In this document: piece after piece, positions 1 through 4,335 of the stretch
How positions within the stretch are numbered: position 1 is the stretch's first letter
How the letters are laid out: every line of letters starts with the position of its first letter
Origin: STC-74 sp031423995
GTDB taxonomy: Bacteria > Patescibacteriota > Gracilibacteria > BD1-5 > UBA2023
DNA: 10,661 nucleotides
Reading direction: 5' to 3'
NCBI GenBank assembly: GCA_031423995.1
Contig: JANPGO010000033.1
Coordinates: 1 to 10,661 of the forward strand
Position numbers and translations under genes: made by a program
Notes under the pieces: generated by a model
Databases searched by the model: none
The model's input: only the letters and a program-made list of their open reading frames with translations
Told to the model about the DNA's origin: nothing

Positions 1-1
1 T

Positions 2-136
2 CTTGCAATTCTCGAAAATGCAAATGGATGAAATACTGGTGGTATCGCTGCATCATATACAGGTATTAATACTGTTAATCCTGCAAGTCTTTGATTGGTT
101 AAAGGTGCAGGTTCTGGATATGTCCTTACAAACTAG
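2..136 (+). CDS. C-terminal fragment of a probable pilin-like protein (5' end outside window)
   Basis: An open frame enters from the left edge and ends at TAG 134-136. It gives 44 residues if UGA is read as glycine (two in-frame UGAs, the first at 29-31). The fragment is rich in Gly, Asn, Ser and Thr and ends in SGYVLTN. This resembles the C-terminal globular end of small type IV pilin-like proteins, and the next gene is a clear prepilin, so a tandem pair of pilin genes is the likeliest reading. The N-terminal methylation segment that would prove it lies outside the window. With the standard code the frame is broken, so it is easily missed. The family assignment is inference from composition and neighbourhood. 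Confidence 0.5.
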
Positions 137-146
137 TTTAACTTAT

Positions 147-180
147 AAAATACCCCTCTCAAGAGAGGGGTATTCTTCTT
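147..180 (+). terminator. Intrinsic terminator after the first pilin-like gene
   Basis: A perfect GC-rich inverted repeat lies at 150-173 (ATACCCCTCT, loop CAAG, AGAGGGGTAT), preceded by a run of A and followed by the T-rich TTCTTCTTTATTT. It lies 13 nt after the TAG of the upstream fragment and ends just before the next ATG at 186. The next gene is therefore read through from upstream or needs a promoter that I cannot identify. Confidence 0.75.
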
Positions 181-185
181 TATTT

Positions 186-689
186 ATGAAGTTCACTACT
201 CGTGGTTTTACCCTCGTTGAGCTCATGATCGTTATCGCGATCATCGGAATCCTTGCTGCCGCCCTCTTCCCGGCAATTACTAATTATATATGACGCTGAA
301 GAGATGCATCTCGTGTAGCGAATCTCAAAGATATAGGTCTTGCCCTGACAAATTTTGCAAGTGATAATAAGGAAGACTATCCATCGACTCCAATTAACTG
401 TGATCTCTCAGGTTCACTTATGGTATTTCTGAGTAAGGAACTCAAGGATCCTTTTCCAACAAGAGATCATGGGTGCGGTCCGAACTGATTCTATGGGTAT
501 GGAACCTGAGTGAATAACCTTACTCGGTACTATGGTATTAGTGCCAATCTCGAAACGCAATTCGGTGGATACTGGAGTGCATCAGGTTCGAATAATCCTT
601 TCACAGGAACACTCGATGCTACCGATATCAATAATCTCAAGTTCAATCTATCGAAGTGAGCTGGTCCGCTCTATGTACTTTCTCAGTAG
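186..689 (+). CDS. Type IV prepilin-like protein (N-terminal methylation motif)
   Basis: The product is 167 residues with UGA read as glycine (five in-frame UGAs) and stops at TAG 687-689. The N-terminus has a short basic leader, then RG/FTLVEL at residues 6-12. Prepilin peptidase would cleave after Gly7, leaving Phe1 and the conserved Glu5 in the mature protein. A hydrophobic helix of about 20 residues follows (IVIAIIGILAAALFP). After it comes YIGRGRDASRVANLKDIGLA and a DNKEDYPS turn, the usual layout of small bacterial pilins and pseudopilins. Both Gly residues just after the membrane helix are UGA, so the standard code cuts the protein to its membrane segment. The globular part is rich in Gly and Asn. 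It probably belongs to a type IV pilus or competence-type machine in the envelope; major versus minor pilin cannot be told. A terminator precedes it and a bidirectional terminator follows it. No Shine-Dalgarno sequence is seen. Confidence 0.88.
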
Positions 690-704
690 AAAATCTGTCC
701 AAAT

Positions 705-732
705 AAAAGATCCGCTTGAGCGGATCTTTTTT
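705..732. terminator. Bidirectional intrinsic terminator between the prepilin gene and tRNA-Ser
   Basis: An 11-bp perfect stem (AAAAGATCCGC, loop TTGA, GCGGATCTTTT) lies at 705-730. On the plus strand it is followed by TT after a TTTT arm. On the minus strand the arm continues as TTTTATTTGG. It can end transcription of the prepilin gene from the left and of tRNA-Ser from the right. Confidence 0.85.
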
Positions 733-741
733 GATATCATA

Positions 742-829
742 TGGCGGAGGGACAGAGATTCGAACTCTGGGTACCTTGCGGCACGGCAGTTTTCAAGACT
801 GCTGCAATCAACCACTCTGCCATCCCTCC
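742..829 (-). tRNA. tRNA-Ser, anticodon UGA
   Basis: Read on the minus strand, the gene has the acceptor stem GGAGGGA pairing with TCCCTCC, discriminator G and an encoded CCA. The anticodon stem is GCAGT/ACTGC with loop CTTGAAA, so the anticodon is UGA, which decodes UCA serine codons. A long variable arm (around GTGCCGCAAGGTAC) and the T-loop TTCGAAT are present, as expected for a class II serine tRNA. It has its own promoter at 849-876 and the shared terminator at 705-732. UCA is serine here as in the standard code. The glycine tRNA with anticodon UCA that would read UGA is not in this window. Confidence 0.95.
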
Positions 830-848
830 GGATGTGTGAGTCCTCGGC

Positions 849-876
849 AGTATAGGGAAGTGGATATAATTGTCAA
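849..876 (-). promoter_or_regulatory. Sigma-70-type promoter for tRNA-Ser
   Basis: On the minus strand a perfect -35 TTGACA (876-871) and a -10 TATACT (854-849) are separated by 16 nt. The predicted transcription start, near 842, lies about 12 nt upstream of the tRNA 5' end. It lies downstream of the nucleotidyltransferase gene, whose stop is at 911, so the tRNA can be transcribed independently of ruvA. Confidence 0.85.
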
Positions 877-910
877 AATTATTTTGTATTTTCGATGTAT
901 AGGGCATACA

Positions 911-1627
911 TTATCGTGTCACAGTATTCAGAATGGCACTGCGTATGGTTTCTCTCCGATCTTGATCATGGAATTTTAGCATATTCTCAGAGAGAATAAT
1001 TCCCTTTGGATTTCATTTTTTTCGTGCGGTGGAACGGGTGAGAGGAAGAAGAAATACTCGAATACAGTGATCGAGAATAGTAAAAAGTCAGGAAGAATAG
1101 GTGAATTTTTCTCAGTGAAAAATTCGGTAGTGAAGATTTTCTTTTCGTTGTTCAAGAGTCACTGATACCCAATTATTTTTCTCGAGAAATGTCTCATAAA
1201 TACCTCCGCGAGTGAGTATTGGTTTGAGAGTACGGATCCAGTAATAGAGATATACATCCTTCTCGATAGCTATCTCTTGCAGATTCATTGCATCTGTCGT
1301 GATAAAAAATGAGAGGCAAAAATTCCCTCGTACTGCATCTCATTTGCGCCAGACTCAGAGAAGAAAAAATTGGGCAGTCATACAGAGTCGAACAAGCCAC
1401 ATAGAGTTTGGTGCTGTGATCACAAACAAATCAATATCTGAATCCTCATGCGTTGCATACATGGCGAGAGAATTGACGACTGCGATCATCGCAATTCACG
1501 GAATCCAACGGAGGCTCTGTACATATTTCTGTGTTCGTTCAAAGAGTTGTATTTCACTTTCATTGGGATGTGATTTCCTTCCCATGAGAGTATTGAATGC
1601 GGATTCATATGTGAGAAATTCATCCAT
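911..1627 (-). CDS. Nucleotidyltransferase-fold protein, function unknown
   Basis: The product is 238 residues with six UGA-encoded glycines; it runs from ATG at 1627 to TAA at 913-911. Around residues 50-70 it reads AVVNSLAMYATHEDSDIDLF. This matches the Pol-beta-type nucleotidyltransferase signature GS-(x)n-DxD, with Asp64 and Asp66 as likely metal ligands. The usual Gly of the GS motif is Asn (NS). After the motif come segments such as MWLVRLCMTAQFF, KGDAVRGNFCLSFF and DVYLYYWI, typical of larger uncharacterised nucleotidyltransferase-domain proteins in candidate-phyla genomes. No signal peptide is seen; residues 195-205 are moderately hydrophobic. The gene begins 8 nt after the ruvA stop and is surely cotranscribed with it. 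Substrate and reaction cannot be inferred. The standard code gives only fragments. Confidence 0.8.
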
Positions 1628-1635
1628 AGAAAAAC

Positions 1636-2217
1636 TTATTTGAGTTTTCGAATCACTTCTCGAACCGTCTCTTCGATTCCGAGAGAGGAATCAAGCGTCT
1701 TGATGACAGATTCAACACGAAGCTTATCATAGCCCATTTGAACGAGAGAACTCATGACATTCATCGTTGTACTGGCTGGGGTTTTCGACTCATTCTTTTC
1801 TGATTTCTTTTTTTCGAAATTGATGGATCATTTGAGATCGACGATAATTTTTTGGGCGGTCTTCTTTCCTATTCCAGGGACACTTGAGAGTATTTTATCA
1901 TCTTCAAATTGTATTGCCTTCATGAGCTCCTCTTGCCCGAGTCCGAGGAGGGAGAGGGCAGTTTTCCCTCAGACACCATTGACCTTGTTGAGTTCACGAA
2001 AGAGTGCACGTTCCTCAATTGTCTCAAATCAAAAGAGAGACTCACTCACTTCAGTTTTATGATGATGAATCCAGAGGGTGAGATTATTTCCTCTCTGCGC
2101 ATGTGCTATAAGGCCAGGCGCAGCAAAAATATCGAGCCCAAGCCCCATTCAGTCTATCTGAAGTGTGAGTGTGATCCCATCAATCATGAGAACGGTTCCT
2201 GTGAGATATGCGTACAT
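1636..2217 (-). CDS. ruvA: Holliday junction branch migration protein RuvA
   Basis: RuvA forms tetramers that clamp the Holliday junction and load the RuvB ATPase motor for branch migration in recombination repair. The product is 193 residues, the usual family length. The start MYAYLTGTVL matches the family's N-terminal OB-fold strand. Domain I spans about 1-62. Domain II has two helix-hairpin-helix motifs: VNGVGGKTALSLL at 79-91, where family members have GVGPKTAL, and VPGIGKKTAQKIIVDLKG at 113-130. A charged linker (about 131-147) leads to domain III at 148-193 with LVQMGY, the RuvB-contacting helical domain. Four glycines are UGA, including the one in GVGGKT (residue 83), which is strong evidence for UGA as Gly. 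It heads a two-gene operon with the nucleotidyltransferase gene; ruvB and ruvC are not in the window. No clear Shine-Dalgarno sequence is present. Confidence 0.95.
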
Positions 2218-2367
2218 AAAATAGGTATTAGATTTTAGTTGCTAGGTTGTAGGTGAAGGAGTGATTTACAGAAAAGGGAATCATTTGGAAATATTTTTTA
2301 ATCATACTTGTATTTTTTGCACAAAGTCCTCATTCTATAACCGAATTTATTCAGTATCCCAGTGACT

Positions 2368-2405
2368 TTGACTTGCATTATATCAATTCATTATAGAATT
2401 GCGAT
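2368..2405 (+). promoter_or_regulatory. Promoter for the earP-like gene, placing transcription start at or next to the ATG
   Basis: TTGACT (2368-2373) and TATAGA (2392-2397) are separated by 18 nt. The expected start of transcription, 6-8 nt after the -10 box, falls at about 2403-2405, and the ATG is at 2406. The mRNA would have essentially no leader. The rest of the 188-bp divergent gap toward ruvA is AT-rich, and I could not assign a good ruvA promoter in it. Confidence 0.6.
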
Positions 2406-3416
2406 ATGAAAAAAAATATTGATATATTTCTTTCCGTGATAGATAATTATGGAGATATAGGATTTGCATGCGAGCTGATTCTCTGACTCGAACAGAATTT
2501 TCCTCGAGAATTTTCTTATTCTCTTTGGACAGATGATATAGATAAAACGAATAGTTTCTTCCATCATAACAGATATCTTCTTCCTAAGGTCTCACTTTTT
2601 CAGAGAAAGGAATTTCAAAACCATAGAACAAACCCCCCACTCTGTATTACACTGTTTCATACTGATTTTCCTGAAATATTGCTCCTTCCGAAATGATCAC
2701 TTGTTCTCCGAATTGATTATCTCTCTTTTGATCCAACGTGGGTGAAACACCATTGAAGCTATCATATTGCGTCAACGGATGCATGCGTAGTGAGAGAAAT
2801 CATTCCTTCACCACTTGAATGATGATGAGGTATATTCCAAATCTGAGCATGATGAGAATCTCACTCTTCGATTGCTGATCGCTTTGGAATAGATCGAGAT
2901 CGAACATGGGTATCGATTTTTTGTTATCCAGAAACTTTGGAACATTGCATAAATCTCTCCCTCATTCCTGACACTTGCGAAGTGATACTTCTTGGACTCA
3001 GTGCATTGAAGGAGAAATTTTGAGGATATAAAAATGTTCACTTCCTTCCATTTCTTGATATGGTCACCTTCCAGAGTGTTTTGAAACACTCATTATGGTC
3101 TATTGTTCGATGAGAGGTGAGCCTCATGAATATTCTTGCTCTCGGAAAACCATTTTTCTGGGATATGTATAAGGAAATTTGATGATTTTATGCGCAGCAA
3201 AGTGAGCATTTTCTTGACCATATAGGAACAAATGAATCCTATAAAAATGTGCATATGCGACTCAATCAAAGAGGGTCAGGACTGATTACTCTTGCAGAGT
3301 GTGAATCTCTACTATTTGGATTTGAAAACAAAGAAAGATTTAGAATGCAAAATAAGCATCACTCACTCATCCATGAAATCAAAAAATATATTGACAGTTT
3401 TCATTTTTCCCTATAA
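2406..3416 (+). CDS. earP: EarP-like protein: EF-P arginine rhamnosyltransferase family
   Basis: EarP transfers rhamnose from dTDP-rhamnose to an arginine of elongation factor P, which helps ribosomes through polyproline stretches. The product is 336 residues with 13 UGA-encoded glycines, ending at TAA 3414-3416. Family signatures in order: IDIFLSVIDNYGDIG at 5-19, with the catalytic-region Asp13 and Asp17; LWTDDID at 40-46; LRIDYLSFDPTWV at 101-113; a Gly-rich GGGGIF loop at 139-144; VSIFCYPETLE at 169-179; and the donor-binding RGEVSL at 235-240 with Glu237, followed by ALGKPFFWDMY, where EarP has RGEDSF and GRPFVWHIY. The C-terminal half is diverged. No efp or rhamnose biosynthesis gene is present in the window. 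A promoter makes the transcript nearly leaderless, and the tRNA promoter overlaps the stop codon. Family membership is clear from motifs; the actual target in this organism is inference. Confidence 0.85.
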
Positions 3417-3417
3417 T
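3391..3417 (+). promoter_or_regulatory. Consensus promoter for the Met-tRNA cluster, inside the end of earP
   Basis: A perfect TTGACA (3391-3396) and a perfect TATAAT (3412-3417) are separated by 15 nt. The TATAAT contains the TAA stop codon of the earP-like gene. The predicted start, near 3424, gives a leader of about 50 nt before the first tRNA. The short spacer is unusual, but both hexamers are perfect and point to a tRNA gene cluster. Confidence 0.75.
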
Positions 3418-3473
3418 CACAGGGCTTTGCCAGAGCATGGATTCTCTCTCGCTGGCATTGTCTCAAAAACTAT

Positions 3474-3550
3474 GCCAATGTAGCTCAGCTGGTTAGAGCG
3501 CGGGACTCATAAGCCCGAGGTCGGCGGTTCAAGCCCGCCCATTGGCACCA
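3474..3550 (+). tRNA. tRNA with anticodon CAU, probably elongator tRNA-Met
   Basis: The acceptor stem is GCCAATG/CATTGGC with discriminator A and encoded CCA. The D-arm is GCTC-AGCTGGTTA-GAGC and the T-arm GGCGG-TTCAAGC-CCGCC. The anticodon loop is CTCATAA, so the anticodon is CAU. Such tRNAs are either elongator Met or the lysidine-modified Ile2. Acceptor pairs 4-69 and 5-68 are A-U here, while the known TilS (tRNA-Ile lysidine synthetase) substrate in E. coli has C-G at both, so elongator Met is more likely. The pair closing the anticodon loop is an A31-G39 mismatch, which is uncommon. The gene is the first of the cluster that ends with initiator tRNA. Confidence 0.9.
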
Positions 3551-3552
3551 TT

Positions 3553-3640
3553 ATACCGCGAAGTAGAGCAGTCTAACTCGCAATGTAGGGCAAATAACCT
3601 TGAGGTTTCCTCAAGTATGTCAGAATTTGATTCAATTACC
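3553..3640 (+). pseudogene. Decayed tandem copy 1 of initiator tRNA-fMet
   Basis: An 88-nt unit starts like the intact initiator tRNA at 3734 (ACCGCGAAGTAGAGCAG) but has substitutions and a 1-nt deletion in the D-arm. In the anticodon arm it carries a 5-nt insertion (TGTAG), and the loop reads CAAATAA instead of CTCATAA. It then matches again at ATAACCTTGAGGT, departs, and ends in TTTGATTC and ATTACCA, remnants of the T-loop and CCA end. No acceptor stem can form, so it is not a working tRNA. A 7-bp hairpin CTTGAGG-TTT-CCTCAAG sits in the 3' half. Confidence 0.75.
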
Positions 3641-3729
3641 ATACCGCGGAGTAGAGCAGTGGTAGCTCGCAATGTAGGGCAAATAACCTTGAGGTTTCCT
3701 CAAGTATGTCAGAATTTGATTCAATTACC
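3641..3729 (+). pseudogene. Decayed tandem copy 2 of initiator tRNA-fMet
   Basis: An 89-nt unit whose 3' ~60 nt are identical to copy 1. Its first ~33 nt (ATACCGCGG through GCTCGCAA) are identical to the intact tRNA-fMet that follows. It has the same 5-nt insertion, altered anticodon loop and CTTGAGG-TTT-CCTCAAG hairpin as copy 1, and no pairing 3' acceptor strand. Identity of the decayed parts of copies 1 and 2 means the duplication came after the decay. Identity of its 5' half with the intact gene points to tandem duplication or gene conversion. Confidence 0.75.
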
Positions 3730-3733
3730 ATAC

Positions 3734-3808
3734 CGCGGAGTAGAGCAGTGGTAGCTCGCAAGGCTCATAACCTTGAGGTCGTGTGTTCGATTCACACCTC
3801 CGCAACCA
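3734..3808 (+). tRNA. Initiator tRNA-fMet, anticodon CAU
   Basis: The 75-nt gene shows bacterial initiator hallmarks. C1 faces A72 as an unpaired end (CGCGGAG against CTCCGCA, then A and CCA), and the D-stem has A11-U24 (GAGC/GCTC). The anticodon loop is CTCATAA. The T-arm is GTGTG-TTCGATT-CACAC. The anticodon stem CAAGG/CCTTG has G30-C40 and G31-C39, but A29-U41 replaces the first of the three consecutive G-C pairs usual in initiators. Two decayed copies lie directly upstream in tandem. I see no clear intrinsic terminator directly after it. Confidence 0.95.
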
Positions 3809-3862
3809 TCAAAAATATACAACCAAATATTCAAGAAATGTGAAAAAATTGTGAAAAACTTT

Positions 3863-3890
3863 TTGCTTTTCTGATTCATTCCTGTATACT
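3863..3890 (+). promoter_or_regulatory. Promoter for the Ala-Pro lipoprotein gene
   Basis: TTGCTT (3863-3868) and TATACT (3885-3890) are separated by 16 nt, and transcription would start at about 3897. The remaining leader of about 29 nt is pyrimidine-rich and contains no Shine-Dalgarno-like sequence. Confidence 0.65.
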
Positions 3891-3925
3891 TCGCTTCACA
3901 TTCTTTATTCTTAATTTTCTTTCCT

Positions 3926-4240
3926 ATGCGAGTCGTCATCATCTCCCTTGCCCTCTTATCTGTCCTTTCTGCGTGTACAGCTCCAAGTACTGATACTCCT
4001 CCTGTACAGACACCAGTTACAACTAAGGCTACTGTTGTAGATGTTCCAACTCCTCCGACTCCTCCAACTCCAGAGATGTCTCGAGTAGTTCCTCCTTCAT
4101 CAACTGGAACAAATTCTATGGTTCCAGCACCTGCTCCAGCACCTGCTCCAGCACCTGCTCCAGCACCTGCTCCAGCACCTGCTCCAGCACCTGCTCCAGC
4201 ACCTGCTCCAGCACCTGCTCCAGCACGCGCAGCAAAATAG
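3926..4240 (+). CDS. Small lipoprotein with Ala-Pro repeat tail
   Basis: The product is 104 residues. The N-terminus MRVVIISLALLSVLSAC is a signal peptide ending in the lipobox LSAC, so Cys17 would be lipidated after signal peptidase II cleavage and the protein anchored to the membrane outside the cytoplasm. Residues 18-66 are rich in Thr, Pro and Ser (TPPTPPTP), with no predicted fold. From about residue 67 the chain is Pro-Ala repeated about 17 times, ending RAAK. The tail would be an extended spacer or wall-spanning rod. It is encoded by a perfect 12-bp tandem repeat. The gene has its own promoter and terminator, so it is a single-gene unit. It has no UGA codons, as it contains almost no glycine. 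Dense prolines at low-complexity Ala-Pro may tax the ribosome, where EF-P can matter. No specific function can be assigned. Confidence 0.85.
   Translation: MRVVIISLALLSVLSACTAPSTDTPPVQTPVTTKATVVDVPTPPTPPTPEMSRVVPPSSTGTNSMVPAPAPAPAPAPAPAPAPAPAPAPAPAPAPAPAPARAAK
4124..4226 (+). repeat. Perfect 12-bp minisatellite encoding Pro-Ala-Pro-Ala
   Basis: The unit CCAGCACCTGCT occurs eight times without a mismatch (4124-4219) and is followed by a partial ninth copy (CCAGCAC). As the unit is a multiple of three, gain or loss of copies changes tail length by four residues without a frameshift. The same repeat read on the minus strand gives a spurious Leu-Glu-Gln-Val open frame. Confidence 0.95.
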
Positions 4241-4254
4241 TCAATTTTCTGTTG

Positions 4255-4285
4255 AAAAATCCACCAAATTGGTGGATTTTTATTT
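4255..4285 (+). terminator. Intrinsic terminator after the lipoprotein gene
   Basis: A perfect 12-bp stem lies at 4255-4281 (AAAAATCCACCA, loop AAT, TGGTGGATTTTT) and continues into ATTTG. It lies 14 nt after the TAG at 4238-4240 and just upstream of the promoter of the giant gene. Confidence 0.88.
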
Positions 4286-4312
4286 GTATTTTTGCGAGTT
4301 TTTTGGTAGAAT
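4284..4312 (+). promoter_or_regulatory. Promoter for the 1399-residue protein gene
   Basis: TTGTAT (4284-4289) and TAGAAT (4307-4312) are separated by 17 nt. The predicted start, near 4319, gives a leader of about 17 nt to the ATG at 4336. An AAGGG at 4315-4319 is too far from the ATG and too close to the transcription start to serve as a Shine-Dalgarno sequence. Confidence 0.6.
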
Positions 4313-4335
4313 GCAAGGGATTAACTCTTGTATAT

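Noticed and set aside
532..979. Plus-strand open frames across 532-979
   Set aside because: They cross the bidirectional terminator and the minus-strand tRNA-Ser.
3553..3808. CRISPR array
   Set aside because: The units are directly adjacent with no unique spacers, and they align with tRNA-fMet.
3809..3862. Terminator after tRNA-fMet
   Set aside because: Only short A and T runs with no stable stem are visible, so I could not support one.
3542..3942. Open frames over the tRNA cluster on either strand
   Set aside because: They run through tRNA genes and the tandem pseudo-tRNA units; their repetitive peptides reflect the DNA repeats.
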